The notes under the pieces were generated by a model, which saw only the letters and a list, made by a program, of their open reading frames with translations, had not been told where the DNA came from and searched no databases. A DNA stretch of 64,000 bases from Lentzea waywayandensis. Its GTDB lineage: Bacteria; Actinomycetota; Actinomycetes; Mycobacteriales; Pseudonocardiaceae. The position numbers and the translations under genes are program-made. Shown here one piece after another: positions 8,233-17,162 of this stretch (position 1 is the first letter of the stretch; each line of letters starts with the position of its first letter). The stretch is taken from assembly GCF_900115955.1 (NCBI RefSeq), contig NZ_FOYL01000004.1, forward strand, positions 682,001 to 746,000, read 5' to 3'.

Positions 8233-9272
8233 TGCCTCTTTCGCTGTACCTGCTTGCCCTGGCCGTGTTCGCCATGGGCACCTCCGAGTTCATGCTCTCC
8301 GGGCTGTTGCCCGCCATCGCCGTCGGCTTCGACGTGTCCGTCGGCACCGCCGGTCAGCTCACCTCTGCCTTCGCGGCAGGCATGGTCGTCGGCGCACCGC
8401 TGATGGCCGCGCTGGCCCGCAACTGGCCACCGAGGCTCAGTCTGTTCACGTTCGTCGCCGTCTTCCTCGCGGCACACGTGATCGGCGCCGTCACCGGGAG
8501 CTTCGCCGTGTTGCTCGTGACCAGGGTGGTCGCCGCGCTCGCGAACGCCGGGTTCCTCGCCGTGGCGCTGACGACCGCCACGGCGTTGGCGCCGCCCCAA
8601 CGACGTGGACGAGCGCTCGCCGTGCTGCTGTCCGGCACGACGGTGGCCACGATCGCCGGTGTGCCGGGAGGGGCGTTGCTCGGCACCGCGTTCGGCTGGC
8701 GTGCCACGTTCCTCGCCGTGGCGGTGCTCTGCGTGCCGGCCGCGGTCGGTGTCCTCAAAGGGATTCCGTCCCGGCAGCGACACACCACCGTCGCGTTGCG
8801 ACCTGAGCTGGCGGAGCTGCGCAAGCCACGGCTGGTGCTGGTGATAGCGCTCGCGGTGCTGGTGAACGCGGTGACCTTCGGGCACTTCACGTTCCTGGCC
8901 CCGGTCGTCACGGACGTCGCCGGACTGGGCGAGTGGTGGGTGCCGGTCGTGCTGGTGCTGTTCGGTCTTGGCTCGTTCGCCGGGGTCCACCTCGGCGGAC
9001 GGCTGTCCGGCTCCGCGGCACGCCCGGTCGTCGTGATCGGCGGGGTGCTGATGCTCGCCGGGTGGTTCAGCCTCGACGTGCTCGGTCGTGAGCCCGTTGT
9101 GTTGCTGGCGTTGGTGTTCGTGCTCGGCGTGCTGTCGTTCGCGGTCGGCAGCGCGTTGATCGCGAAGGTGTTGCACCACGCGGCAGAAGCGCCGACGATG
9201 GCCGGTTCGTACGCGACCGCCGCGCTCAACATCGGTGCGGTGGCCGGTCCGCTCTTCTTCGTGGCGCAATGA
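8232..9272 (+). CDS. Cmx/CmrA-like MFS chloramphenicol exporter, C-terminally truncated
   Basis: 346 aa. The N-terminus MPLSLYLLALAVFAMGTSEF, with FMLSGLLPAIA following, matches the conserved start of Cmx/CmrA drug:proton antiporters, which fixes the GTG start. Family features continue through TRVVAALANAGFLAVAL and VPGGALLGTAFGWRATF to TAALNIGAVAGP. Relatives are about 390 aa. This frame stops after GPLFFVAQ, losing roughly the last 45 residues, that is TM12 and the cytoplasmic tail. It runs straight into a terminator. The protein may be non-functional, or the last helix may be dispensable. Confidence 0.8.
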   Translation: MPLSLYLLALAVFAMGTSEFMLSGLLPAIAVGFDVSVGTAGQLTSAFAAGMVVGAPLMAALARNWPPRLSLFTFVAVFLAAHVIGAVTGSFAVLLVTRVVAALANAGFLAVALTTATALAPPQRRGRALAVLLSGTTVATIAGVPGGALLGTAFGWRATFLAVAVLCVPAAVGVLKGIPSRQRHTTVALRPELAELRKPRLVLVIALAVLVNAVTFGHFTFLAPVVTDVAGLGEWWVPVVLVLFGLGSFAGVHLGGRLSGSAARPVVVIGGVLMLAGWFSLDVLGREPVVLLALVFVLGVLSFAVGSALIAKVLHHAAEAPTMAGSYATAALNIGAVAGPLFFVAQ

Positions 9273-9275
9273 GAA

Positions 9276-9315
9276 ACGGGTCCGCGCACCCTGGGCAGGG
9301 GATGCGCGGACCCGT
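9276..9315. terminator. bidirectional terminator between convergent genes
   Basis: Perfect 13-bp arms, ACGGGTCCGCGCA (9276-9288) and TGCGCGGACCCGT (9303-9315), plus an inner CCCT/AGGG stem. It lies between the exporter stop and the end of the acyl-CoA dehydrogenase gene and can serve both. Confidence 0.85.
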
Positions 9316-9329
9316 CGTCCTTGAGGTGC

Positions 9330-11165
9330 TTAGAAAGCGCTCTCGTCGATGTCCATCAGCGCGTTGTCCGTGGACTCGGCGATCTTGCGGCGAGAGGTGA
9401 GCTCCGGCAGCACGGTCTTCGCGAAGAACGACGCCACGGCGATCTTGCCCTCGTAGAACGCCTTGTCCTTGGCGGACGGCGTGCCACCGAGCTTCTCCAG
9501 CGCGACCTCGGCCTGGCGCAGCAGCAGCCAGCCGACGAGGACGTCACCCGCGGTCATCAGCAGACGGACCGAGTTCTGGCCGACCTTGTAGAGGTTGCGG
9601 ACGTCCTCCTGCGAGGTGGTCAGGAACCCGACCAGCGCGCCGAGCATGCCCTGCAGGTCTTCGAGACCCTGCTTGAGCAGCGCCCGCTCCTCCTTCAGGC
9701 GACCGTTGCCGCCCTCGTTGTCGAGGAACTTCTGGATCTCGCCGTTGATGAACGTGAGCGCCTGGCCCTGGTCACGGATGATCTTCCGGAAGAAGAAGTC
9801 CAGCGACTGGATGGCCGTGGTGCCCTCGTACAGCGAGTCGATCTTCGCGTCGCGGATGTACTGCTCGATCGGGTACTCCTGCAGGAAGCCCGAACCGCCC
9901 AGCGTCTGCAACGACTGCGCCAGCTGCTCGTACGCGCGCTCGGAACCGACGCCCTTGACGATCGGCAGCAGCAGGTCGTTGACCTTCGCCGCCAGCTTCG
10001 CGTCGTCGCCGCCGAGCATCACCTTGTCCTGCTGCGTCGCGGTGTACAGGTACACGGCGCGCAGGCCCTCGGCGTACGCCTTCTGCAGCATCAGGCTGCG
10101 GCGGACGTCCGGGTGGTTGGTGATGGTGACGCGCGGAGCGGTCTTGTCCGTCATGCGCGTCAGGTCGGCGCTCTGCACGCGCTCCTTGGCGTAGGACAGC
10201 GCGTTCAGGTAGCCGGTCGACAGCGTCGCGATGGCCTTGGTGCCGACCATCATGCGGGCGTACTCGATGACGTCGAACATCTGCGCGATGCCGTCGTGCA
10301 CCTCGCCCAGCAGCCAGCCCTTGGCGGGTACGCCGTGCTGGCCGAACGTCAGCTCGCACGTGGTGGACGCCTTGAGGCCCATCTTGTGCTCGACGTTGGT
10401 GACGAAGGCGCCGTTGCGCTCGCCCAGCTCACCGGACTCCGGGTCGAAGTGGAACTTCGGCACCAGGAAGAGCGACAGGCCCTTGGTGCCCGGCTTCGCC
10501 TCGACGCCTTCGCCCTCGGGACGCGCGAGCACCATGTGCATGATGTTCTCGGTCAGGTCCTGGTCGGCGGACGTGATGAAGCGCTTCACGCCGTCGATGT
10601 GCCAGGAGCCGTCCTCCTGCTTGAAGGCCTTGGTGCGGCCGGCGCCGACGTCGGAACCGGCGTCCGGCTCGGTCAGCACCATCGTGGCGCCCCAGCCGCG
10701 GTCGATCATCAGCTGCGCCCACTGCTTGTCGCGCTCGGTGCCGTTGTTGTAGACGACCGTCGCGAAGCTCGGACCAGCCAGGTACATGTAGACGGCCGGG
10801 TTAGCGCCGAGCAGCAGCTCGGACGCGGCCCAGGTGACCGACGGCGGGGTGCCGAAGCCGCCCAGCTCGTTCGGCAGGAACAGGCGGTACCACTCGCCGT
10901 CCCACACCGCCTGGTACGACTTCTTCAGCGACTCCGGCAGGGTGGCCGAGTGCGTCGCCGGGTCGAACACCGGCGGGTTGCGGTCGGCGTCGACGAAGGA
11001 GTCCCCCAGGACACCCTCCGCGAGGTTCTTCACCTCGGCCAGCACGCTGCGCGCCGTGTCCTCGTCGGACTGCTCGAACGGCCCCGTGCCGAGGTGGTCC
11101 TGCACGTTGAAGACCTCGAACAGGTTGAACTCGAGATCCCGGACGTTGCTCTTGTAGTGGCCCAT
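9330..11165 (-). CDS. fadE5: FadE5-like acyl-CoA dehydrogenase
   Basis: 611 aa, the same length as mycobacterial FadE5, with the same opening ([19 protein letters not shown]). It should catalyse the FAD-dependent first step of fatty-acid beta-oxidation, broad in chain length in the characterised mycobacterial enzyme. Visible are an N-terminal helical extension, the flavin/substrate segment [16 protein letters not shown] (about 163-178) and the catalytic-base region [18 protein letters not shown] (Glu near 447). A C-terminal extension domain typical of this subfamily follows. Electrons would pass through ETF to EtfD, encoded at 21-23 kb. The ATG follows a GAGGAG sequence about 15 nt upstream. 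Two operator-like sites sit in the promoter. Confidence 0.88.
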   Translation of the reverse strand: MGHYKSNVRDLEFNLFEVFNVQDHLGTGPFEQSDEDTARSVLAEVKNLAEGVLGDSFVDADRNPPVFDPATHSATLPESLKKSYQAVWDGEWYRLFLPNELGGFGTPPSVTWAASELLLGANPAVYMYLAGPSFATVVYNNGTERDKQWAQLMIDRGWGATMVLTEPDAGSDVGAGRTKAFKQEDGSWHIDGVKRFITSADQDLTENIMHMVLARPEGEGVEAKPGTKGLSLFLVPKFHFDPESGELGERNGAFVTNVEHKMGLKASTTCELTFGQHGVPAKGWLLGEVHDGIAQMFDVIEYARMMVGTKAIATLSTGYLNALSYAKERVQSADLTRMTDKTAPRVTITNHPDVRRSLMLQKAYAEGLRAVYLYTATQQDKVMLGGDDAKLAAKVNDLLLPIVKGVGSERAYEQLAQSLQTLGGSGFLQEYPIEQYIRDAKIDSLYEGTTAIQSLDFFFRKIIRDQGQALTFINGEIQKFLDNEGGNGRLKEERALLKQGLEDLQGMLGALVGFLTTSQEDVRNLYKVGQNSVRLLMTAGDVLVGWLLLRQAEVALEKLGGTPSAKDKAFYEGKIAVASFFAKTVLPELTSRRKIAESTDNALMDIDESAF

Positions 11166-11201
11166 CTCGTCAGCTCACTCCTCAGGGTCGCGGCGGGGTC
11201 G

Positions 11202-11241
11202 CCTACTGACCGGTAACAACAGGGTATTACTCGACAGTAAC
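11202..11241 (-). promoter_or_regulatory. paired operator-like sites upstream of fadE5
   Basis: CCTACTGACCGGTAAC (11202-11217) and ATTACTCGACAGTAAC (11226-11241) each match 12 of 16 bases of the perfect palindrome GTTACTGATCAGTAAC found upstream of etfD (23246-23261). Their centres are 24 bp apart, 37-76 bp before the start codon, suiting a repressor that blocks the promoter. Confidence 0.55.
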
Positions 11242-11316
11242 CCCGGCAAGGCCGACCACCCACTGGTGGCGAAGTAGACAGTCCACCCAGCGGCCTGAAT
11301 CGGGCATGAGGGCCGG

Positions 11317-12351
11317 TCAGACGTGTATCGGGCGCTCGCCGACCATCTGCAGCAGTGCGGGGTTCGTCCGCTCGGCGAAGCTCACCGAACGGGGCAACAT
11401 GACAGATTCGTAGGCCCGCACCCCGTCTCGGACGCCATCCGCGGCGATTGCGAGCGCCAACTCGGCCGCGTCCTGCATGGCGAGGTTCGCCCCGACGCCC
11501 AGCGGAGGCTGGAGGTGGGCGGCGTCGCCGAGCAGCGTCACGCCCGGCGTGTGCTCCCAGACGTGGGGCACCGGCAGCGAGTACAGCGGGCGGCGGATCA
11601 GTTCGCCTTCGAGGAACGCCAGCAGCGACGGGTGCCAGCCCGCGTAGAGGTCCCTCAGTTCGGTGTTGGAGGGCTTCCAGTCCTCACGCGCGCGCAGGCA
11701 CGCGTACGCGCGGATGTGATCGCCGCTGTTGCGCTGCGACCAGATCATCAGGCCGTCGCCGCCGGCGACCATCGTGCCCTGGCCGGTGAGGTCGAGCAGG
11801 CGTTCGTCGTTGTCGTGCCGGGTCTCGACGAACATCACGCCGGTGTACAGCGGCACGGCCGGTGACAGGGCCTGACGGACCCGTGACCAGGCGCCGTCCG
11901 CCCCGATGACCAGGTCGAACGTGGCGGTGGAGCCGTCCAGGAACGTGATCTCGCCGGGTTTCGCCGAGTCGATGCCGAGGCCCCAGGTGACGGTGCCGGG
12001 CGCGAGCGAGTCGAGCAGGAGCTGACGCAGCTGGCCGCGGTCGATCTCCGGCCGGAAGTCGCCCTCCGCCGGTTCGTGCTCGATCAACGCGGCGGTGGCG
12101 TGGTCGACCTTGCGCTGCTCCTGGCCCTCGAAGCGGGCGAGCGAGCGCCACTGCTCGAACAGTCCGGCGGCGCGCACGGCCTCCTGGCCGCTGTCGGCGT
12201 GCAGGTCGATGGTGCCGCCCTGCTGGCGGGCCTCCGGCGAGCTCTCCCGCTCGAAGACGGTGACGTTCTCGAAGCCGTGCAGCTGGAGAACGCGGGCACA
12301 GGTGAGGCCGCCGATGCCGGCCCCTGCGATGGCGATGCGTGGTGTGGTCAT
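11317..12351 (-). CDS. FAD-dependent monooxygenase (TetX/PHBH-like)
   Basis: 344 aa. It has the dinucleotide-binding GAGIGG (residues 10-15), the FAD/NADPH motif DLVIGADGAWSRVR (about 153-166) and the second FAD motif GDAAHLQPPLGVGANLAM (about 274-291), placing it in class A flavoprotein monooxygenases. The segment TIDLHADSGQEAVRAAG resembles the TetX-like branch, which includes antibiotic-modifying enzymes. Resistance activity cannot be claimed from sequence. An ATG preceded by GGAGG gives the start. It is transcribed divergently from a TetR gene across an 80-bp promoter with an operator palindrome. Confidence 0.8.
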   Translation of the reverse strand: MTTPRIAIAGAGIGGLTCARVLQLHGFENVTVFERESSPEARQQGGTIDLHADSGQEAVRAAGLFEQWRSLARFEGQEQRKVDHATAALIEHEPAEGDFRPEIDRGQLRQLLLDSLAPGTVTWGLGIDSAKPGEITFLDGSTATFDLVIGADGAWSRVRQALSPAVPLYTGVMFVETRHDNDERLLDLTGQGTMVAGGDGLMIWSQRNSGDHIRAYACLRAREDWKPSNTELRDLYAGWHPSLLAFLEGELIRRPLYSLPVPHVWEHTPGVTLLGDAAHLQPPLGVGANLAMQDAAELALAIAADGVRDGVRAYESVMLPRSVSFAERTNPALLQMVGERPIHV

Positions 12352-12375
12352 GCCTCCATGAAAGCGTATCGACTA

Positions 12376-12400
12376 CAAAAGTGCAATCACTACACTTTTG
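12376..12400. promoter_or_regulatory. operator between monooxygenase and TetR genes
   Basis: CAAAAGTG (12376-12383) and CACTTTTG (12393-12400) form a perfect 8-bp inverted repeat with a 9-bp spacer, in the middle of the divergent promoter. Probable binding site of the adjacent TetR protein. Confidence 0.7.
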
Positions 12401-12419
12401 AACTCAGTCAACTCTCAGT

Positions 12420-12425
12420 TAGGAT
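12420..12425 (+). promoter_or_regulatory. -10 box of the TetR gene
   Basis: TAGGAT, 6 nt before the GTG at 12432; no ribosome site in between. Confidence 0.5.
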
Positions 12426-12431
12426 CGGGCG

Positions 12432-13010
12432 GTGACCGAACTCGGCCGCCGCGAGCGCAAGAAGCTGCAGACCCGCCAGTCGATCTCGGACGCGGCGCTG
12501 GAGCTGTTCATGGCGCGCGGGTTCGACGACGTGGGCGTCAAGGAGATCGCCGACCGTGCGGACGTGTCGGTGACGACGCTGTTCAAGCACTTCCCGAGCA
12601 AGGAGTCGTTGCTCTTCGACGAGGACGAGGAGCAGAAGTCCGCGCTGCTCGGCGCGGTGCGCGACCGGCCTGCCGGCGCGTCGATCCCACAGGCGCTGCG
12701 AGATCACTTCGTGGAGGCGGCCAAGGGGCACGCCGACCACCCGCTGTTCGCCGACTTCCAGCATCTGGTGCGGTCGACGCCGGCGCTGCGGGCTTACGCG
12801 CACCGGATGTGGATGCGTCATCAGGAGGCTTTGGCGCAGGTCATCGCCGCGGACATCGGCGTGCCCGAGGACGACGTGAGGTGCGCGGCGCTGGCCCGGT
12901 TCGCCCTGGAGGCGCGGGACCTGATCTTCGATCAGCCCGACCGCGGCCGGGCGGCGGACGAGGTGTTCGGGCTACTCGAGCACGGCTGGGCGGCCGATCA
13001 GCAGTCCTGA
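12432..13010 (+). CDS. TetR family regulator of the divergent monooxygenase
   Basis: 192 aa. The N-terminal helix-turn-helix (about residues 14-60) contains ISDAALELFMARGFDDVGVKEIADRADVSVTTLFKHFPSKESL, a standard TetR DNA-binding domain. The remainder is a helical ligand-binding domain with several His and Trp/Met residues. Proximity and the central palindrome suggest it represses itself and the FAD monooxygenase. Its last 39 bp overlap the convergent response-regulator gene. Confidence 0.85.
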   Translation: MTELGRRERKKLQTRQSISDAALELFMARGFDDVGVKEIADRADVSVTTLFKHFPSKESLLFDEDEEQKSALLGAVRDRPAGASIPQALRDHFVEAAKGHADHPLFADFQHLVRSTPALRAYAHRMWMRHQEALAQVIAADIGVPEDDVRCAALARFALEARDLIFDQPDRGRAADEVFGLLEHGWAADQQS

Positions 13011-13616
13011 CCGGTAGGCGAGCGACACCGCGTGCGTCCGGTCGCGCGCGCTGAGCTTGCGCAGGATGCCCTTCACATGGGTCCGCACGGTCTCCACGGA
13101 CAGGATCAGTTCGTTCGCGACCTGCTGGTTCTCCAGGCCGTCCGCGATGAGCGTGAGCACCTCGTACTCGCGCTTGGTCAGTGTCGGCCGTTCCTTCGGC
13201 CGCAGGTCGGGGTGCACGTACCCGCGCGAACGGAAGGTCTCGGCAATCACCCGGACGATCTGTTCCGGCTGGGCCGATCGCGGTACGACGCCTCGGACAC
13301 CTGCCTCTAACGCGGTCGTCACGTAGTTCGCGTGCGAGTGCGCGTCGCGGACCAGCCCGATGATCAACAGGGTCGGGTCGCGCTCGACCAGCAGCCGGGC
13401 CACGTGGCCGACCGGGTCGAGCACGGAGTCGATGAGCAGCACGTCGGGACGCAGTCGTTCATGCAGGTGAACGGCAGCGTGCAGATCGCCGGTCGAACCG
13501 AGCCAGCGCAGGCCTGGGGTCCTCCTGATCAGGGCGGACAGGCCTTCGCGGTAGAGCGGCACGGGATCGATCAGCGCGACGCCGGGGGCAGGCCGGCTGG
13601 GCGGGAGCATCAGCAC
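12972..13616 (-). CDS. NarL/FixJ-type response regulator with atypical receiver
   Basis: 214 aa. The receiver domain spans about 12-125 and the LuxR-type HTH about 148-205 (TKREYEVLTLIADGLENQQVANELILSVETVRTHVKGIL). The likely phosphoacceptor Asp is present (DVLLIDSVLD), but the acidic pair that binds Mg2+ is reduced to one Asp (ALIDPVPLYREGL, where DD is usual), so classical phosphorylation is uncertain. No sensor kinase gene is adjacent. It is an orphan regulator. A C-terminal overlap with the convergent TetR gene limits room for a terminator. Confidence 0.8.
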   Translation of the reverse strand: MLMLPPSRPAPGVALIDPVPLYREGLSALIRRTPGLRWLGSTGDLHAAVHLHERLRPDVLLIDSVLDPVGHVARLLVERDPTLLIIGLVRDAHSHANYVTTALEAGVRGVVPRSAQPEQIVRVIAETFRSRGYVHPDLRPKERPTLTKREYEVLTLIADGLENQQVANELILSVETVRTHVKGILRKLSARDRTHAVSLAYRSGLLIGRPAVLE

Positions 13617-13852
13617 CTCCGTTCGTGCTTCCAGAGGAGTGACGTACTTCCCTCGGACGTGTGACGCGGAATAGTCGGTTCATGTGGATGAACAAGGGTC
13701 ACGAATGTGATTCAAGACGGCCGAAGGTCTTCCGCCCCACCGCAACAGTCTCGTAAGACCTACGTCACATATCCCGTGCGGATGTGCCAGGTTCCGCCGC
13801 CATGAGGCCTGGTGCTCTCGCGGGCACACGTGTGTGCACGCAAGGAGGTCAC
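13617..13852. other. intergenic region between response regulator and symporter
   Basis: 236 bp between divergent genes. It contains the perfect palindrome CACACGTGTG at about 13826-13835, shortly before the symporter ribosome site. I see no small gene with convincing codon use; an ATG at 13784 opens the symporter frame but lacks a ribosome site. Confidence 0.4.
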
Positions 13853-15361
13853 ATGGGCACCCTCGATTGGGTCGTGGTTGTCGGCTATTTCTTCGTGATG
13901 GTCGGGATCGGACTCTGGTCGCGCGGGCGGGTCCACAACATCGCCGACTTCTTCACGGCGGGCGGCAAGATGCCGTGGTGGTTGTCCGGCATCTCGCACC
14001 ACATGTCGGGCTACAGCGCGGTCATGTTCGTCGCGTTCGCCTCTGAGGCGTACCGGCTAGGACTGACCGTCTACGTGTGGTGGTCATTGACGATCGGCAT
14101 CGGCGTCGGCATCGGCGCGTTCCTGTTCGCACCGCGCTGGAACCGGTTGCGCTCGAAGCACGACGTCAAGTCGCCGCTCGAGTACCTGGCCAAGCGCTAC
14201 AACGTGCCCACCCAGCAGGTGATGGCCTACGCGGGCGCGTTGCTCAAGGTCGTCGACATCGCCGCCAAGTGGGCGGCCGTCTCGATCCTGCTCCGCGGCT
14301 TCGCGGGTGTCCCGATCACCTGGGGCATCATCATCATCGGCGTGGTCACGATGATCTACTCCGTGCTCGGTGGCCTCTGGGCCGACGCGCTCACCGACTT
14401 CGGCCAGTTCATCATCCAGGCGGCCGCGGGTTTCGCGATGTTGTTCGCCGTCGCCGGCGCCCTCGGCTGGGACTTCCCCGTGACGATCTGGGACAAGCTC
14501 CCGGAGAGCCACAGCGACCCGCTGGCGGGCCCGTACACGTCGACGTTCCTCATGGCGCTCTTCCTGATCAAGACGCTGGAGTACAACGGCGGCATGTGGA
14601 ACCTGGCGCAGCGCTACATGGCCGCGCCGTCCGGCTTCGCGGCCAAGCGGTCCGCGCTGCTCTCGTCCGCGCTGTGGCTCGTGTGGCCGCTCGTGCTGTT
14701 CTTCCCGATGTGGGCGGCGCCGCTGATCGTGCCGGGCCTCGAAGGGGCGCAGGCGGAGAACGCGTACATCGAGATGGGCAAGCAGATGCTGCCCGCGGGC
14801 ATGATCGGCCTGGTGCTGGCCGGCTTCTTCTCGCACACCATGGCCATGGTGTCGTCGGACGCGAACGTCATCGCCGCTGTCATCAACCGCGACATGCTGC
14901 CCCACCTGTGGAAGAAGGTGAAGACGTTCTCGGCGGACAACCAGTTGCTGCTGGCCCGGATAACGACGTTCACCTTCATCGGCGTCAGCATGATCATCGC
15001 GATCGCCTCCGGAGGCCAGGGCTTCGTGCTCAAGGTGGTGGTCGACCTGGTCGCCGCCACGATGGGCCCGATCGCGATCCCGCTGATGCTCGGCCTGCTG
15101 CCGTGGTTCCGCAAGGTCGGTTCGACGGCGGCGATCGCCTCGGTGGTCGGCGGCCTGGGCATGTGGGCGTTCCTGTACATCGAGCAGATGAACAAGGCCG
15201 CCTGGGTCACCAAGGGCGTGCTCGTGTCGTGGCCGCTGATGCTGTCGCTGGTGCTCTACCTGTCGATCGGCTTCCTGAAGAAGGAGCCCTCCACCGAGCG
15301 CGACATCCTGCTCGACTCGCTCAACTCGGATGAACCTGAATCGGAGAAGGTGAAGGCGTAA
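13853..15361 (+). CDS. sodium:solute symporter (SSS family)
   Basis: 502 aa from the ATG at 13853, which has the strong ribosome site AAGGAGGT. An in-frame ATG at 13784 has none. About 13 TM helices are visible. The N-terminal NIADFFTAGGKMPWWLSGISHHMSGYSAV stretch is typical of SSS transporters, which couple Na+ entry to uptake of sugars, amino acids or organic acids. A long loop with KTLEYNGGMWNLAQRYMAA lies in the middle. The substrate cannot be read from sequence and no catabolic operon is attached. The acidic cytoplasmic tail overlaps the convergent small membrane gene by 41 bp. Confidence 0.88.
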   Translation: MGTLDWVVVVGYFFVMVGIGLWSRGRVHNIADFFTAGGKMPWWLSGISHHMSGYSAVMFVAFASEAYRLGLTVYVWWSLTIGIGVGIGAFLFAPRWNRLRSKHDVKSPLEYLAKRYNVPTQQVMAYAGALLKVVDIAAKWAAVSILLRGFAGVPITWGIIIIGVVTMIYSVLGGLWADALTDFGQFIIQAAAGFAMLFAVAGALGWDFPVTIWDKLPESHSDPLAGPYTSTFLMALFLIKTLEYNGGMWNLAQRYMAAPSGFAAKRSALLSSALWLVWPLVLFFPMWAAPLIVPGLEGAQAENAYIEMGKQMLPAGMIGLVLAGFFSHTMAMVSSDANVIAAVINRDMLPHLWKKVKTFSADNQLLLARITTFTFIGVSMIIAIASGGQGFVLKVVVDLVAATMGPIAIPLMLGLLPWFRKVGSTAAIASVVGGLGMWAFLYIEQMNKAAWVTKGVLVSWPLMLSLVLYLSIGFLKKEPSTERDILLDSLNSDEPESEKVKA

Positions 15362-15710
15362 CCCGTTCGTTCTTCATGATCCTCGCGGCGGCGCACCCGA
15401 ACAGGGTCGCCGCCGCGAGCCACACGTAGGGCATCGGCGTACCGGTGTAGGTCTGCGCCGTGGACGCGAGAACCACCGTCGCACCAGCGACCAGTCCGGT
15501 CGTCTGCGTCACCGGGAACTGACTCTTCAGCACCGTGACGACCGCGACGGGCACGAGCAGGAAGCCATAGGCGAGCACACGCGTGAGCAGGTTGGCGTGC
15601 TCGGCGATCTCGTACTGGAGCGCGGGCAGCGCGAGCACCGTGAGAACCACGCCCAGAGCCAGCCCGACAGCGAGACTCTTCACGCTCTGTCCTTGCCAGG
15701 AACGCGTCAT
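15321..15710 (-). CDS. hypothetical small membrane protein
   Basis: 129 aa with four predicted TM helices (about 12-32, 43-62, 70-88 and 93-110). The N-terminus is short and basic, and the C-terminal tail after RIMKNER is short. I do not recognise the family. The ATG start is clear. It converges with the symporter and overlaps its 3' end by 41 bp, which makes a separate terminator unlikely. Confidence 0.6.
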   Translation of the reverse strand: MTRSWQGQSVKSLAVGLALGVVLTVLALPALQYEIAEHANLLTRVLAYGFLLVPVAVVTVLKSQFPVTQTTGLVAGATVVLASTAQTYTGTPMPYVWLAAATLFGCAAARIMKNERVTPSPSPIQVHPS

Positions 15711-15782
15711 GCGCTACAAGACGCATGTGTGACCTGATGGTTGCCGTGGCGTGCGTCATCGTCACGAGACTCTTCCCTGCCG

Positions 15783-15805
15783 CCCATGCACAGTGGATGC
15801 ATGGG
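15783..15805 (+). promoter_or_regulatory. inverted repeat over the start codon of the next gene
   Basis: CCCATGCA (15783-15790) and TGCATGGG (15798-15805) are perfect 8-bp arms with a 7-bp spacer. The second arm includes the ATG at 15801. It could be an operator or a translation-blocking hairpin. Confidence 0.5.
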
Positions 15806-16217
15806 TAAGTGGTCTCCTTCAGACGACGCGGAACTCGCCACGGGCTGGCGGCTCTGGCTGGAGCTGAGCGACCGCGTGTGGCCGGACCCGTCGTGGGACG
15901 GCACACCGGCCGACGCCATCCGCCAGGTCCGTTCGCTGCTCGCGGTCTGCGAAGAGATCCGGCTCTCCTACCTGGCCGAGTCGATGCGGCCTTCCACCGC
16001 TCTTTTGCAGCTGCTGCAGTCGATGTCGTTCGTCGCTTCGTTCGCCGTCGATCTGTGGCACGACGACACGCACCCGTTGGACGTGGAGCGCGCCGAACTC
16101 CTGCACGGCGACCTGGCGTCGTTCGCAGACCACGTCGCCGGGGTGCGGGCGGCTCTCGCACGTGGTGGTGGCTGGGTGGAACTGGACCGCCGCCCGTGGG
16201 GCCTGCCCGTCGACTAG
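15801..16217 (+). CDS. hypothetical soluble protein
   Basis: 138 aa from the ATG at 15801. An ATG at 15786 in the same frame is possible and also lies in the inverted repeat. It is acidic and helical, rich in Trp, Leu and Glu (TGWRLWLELSDRVWPDPSWDG), with no TM segment or recognised motif. The reading frame has normal high-GC third positions, which supports it as a real gene. It is isolated between a small membrane gene and the tRNA. Confidence 0.6.
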   Translation: MGKWSPSDDAELATGWRLWLELSDRVWPDPSWDGTPADAIRQVRSLLAVCEEIRLSYLAESMRPSTALLQLLQSMSFVASFAVDLWHDDTHPLDVERAELLHGDLASFADHVAGVRAALARGGGWVELDRRPWGLPVD

Positions 16218-16383
16218 CCGGCCTGTTGCGTTTCCAGGCGTGCGGTGACTGCCTGAACCAGCGCCTTCGAGTGCGGCTCGTCACGGGAAGCCCATGGTGA
16301 CGCGGGCCGATGGCCTGCGGAAAGTAGTGGTCCCCCAAGCGCCGAAGCTGGCCCGGCGCGGATCTGCCTGACCCCAGAAACGA

Positions 16384-16410
16384 CGAAAGCCCTCACGTGG
16401 AGGGCTTTCG
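16384..16410 (-). terminator. terminator of tRNA-Gly
   Basis: An 11-bp perfect stem (CGAAAGCCCTC with GAGGGCTTTCG) closes a 5-nt loop, 2-3 nt beyond the CCA end of the tRNA on the minus strand. Confidence 0.8.
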
Positions 16411-16412
16411 GG

Positions 16413-16486
16413 TGGAGCGGGTGACGGGAATCGAACCCGCCTCTACAGCTTGGGAAGCTGTCGTTCTACCAATGAACTACACCCGC
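16413..16486 (-). tRNA. tRNA-Gly(CCC)
   Basis: On the minus strand the acceptor GCGGGTG pairs with CACCCGC, and the 3' CCA is encoded at 16413-16415. The anticodon stem ACAGC/GCTGT closes the loop TTCCCAA, giving anticodon CCC, which reads GGG glycine codons. The T-loop GGTTCGATTCC is intact and the D-arm has TAGTTCATTGGTAGA. The gene resembles E. coli tRNA-Gly(CCC) in its D-arm and anticodon arm. No mobile-element sequence flanks it. Confidence 0.95.
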
Positions 16487-16568
16487 AGGATCAAGCTCGT
16501 CGCCGATCATACACAGAGCGGCCACGTGACGTCTCACGGTGCTGGCTCGCCAACGACGCCAACTCGGT

Positions 16569-16574
16569 TAGCCT
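16569..16574 (+). promoter_or_regulatory. -10 box of dcd
   Basis: TAGCCT, 6 nt before the GTG start at 16581. Confidence 0.5.
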
Positions 16575-16580
16575 GTCCCG

Positions 16581-17162
16581 GTGCTGCTGAGTGACCAGGA
16601 TCTGCGCAAAGAGGTCGAGTCCGGCCGACTCGCTCTCGACCCCTTCGACGTCGAGATGCTTCAGCCGTCGAGCATCGACGTGCGGCTGGACCGGTTCTTC
16701 CGGGTCTTCAACAACACCAAGTACACCCACATCGATCCCTCGCAGCAGCAGGACGAGCTGACGAGTCTGGTCGAGACGCCCGAGGGTGAGCAGTTCGTGT
16801 TGCACCCCGGCGAGTTCGTGCTCGGGTCGACCTACGAGATGGTGACGCTGCCGGACGATCTGGCCGGGCGGCTCGAAGGCAAGTCCAGCCTCGGCCGGCT
16901 CGGGCTGCTGACGCACTCCACCGCGGGGTTCATCGACCCCGGCTTCTCCGGCCACATCACGCTGGAGCTGTCGAACGTCGCGAACCTGCCCATCACGCTG
17001 CACCCCGGCATGAAGATCGGGCAGCTGTGCCTGTTCAAGCTGTCGAGCCCGGCGGAGCACCCGTACGGCTCGAAGCAGGCCGGCAGCCGGTACCAGGGGC
17101 AGCGCGGGCCCACGCCCAGCCGCGCCTACCTGAACTTCAGCCGCACGGACACGCGCCGCTAG
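16581..17162 (+). CDS. dcd: dCTP deaminase (probably dUMP-forming)
   Basis: 193 aa, the normal length. It deaminates dCTP for thymidylate synthesis. Mycobacterial homologues are bifunctional and also hydrolyse the dUTP product to dUMP. The signature [17 protein letters not shown] and [13 protein letters not shown] (about 106-138) contains the Ser, Arg and Glu residues used in catalysis. The C-terminal segment with [15 protein letters not shown] closes over the nucleotide. The protein forms trimers in the family. Its TAG stop lies in the first copy of a 20-bp tandem duplication. Confidence 0.95.
   Translation: MLLSDQDLRKEVESGRLALDPFDVEMLQPSSIDVRLDRFFRVFNNTKYTHIDPSQQQDELTSLVETPEGEQFVLHPGEFVLGSTYEMVTLPDDLAGRLEGKSSLGRLGLLTHSTAGFIDPGFSGHITLELSNVANLPITLHPGMKIGQLCLFKLSSPAEHPYGSKQAGSRYQGQRGPTPSRAYLNFSRTDTRR

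Noticed and set aside
16413..16486. tRNA-Gly as an integration site of a mobile element
   Set aside because: No integrase and no repeated 3' tRNA end are seen in the window.
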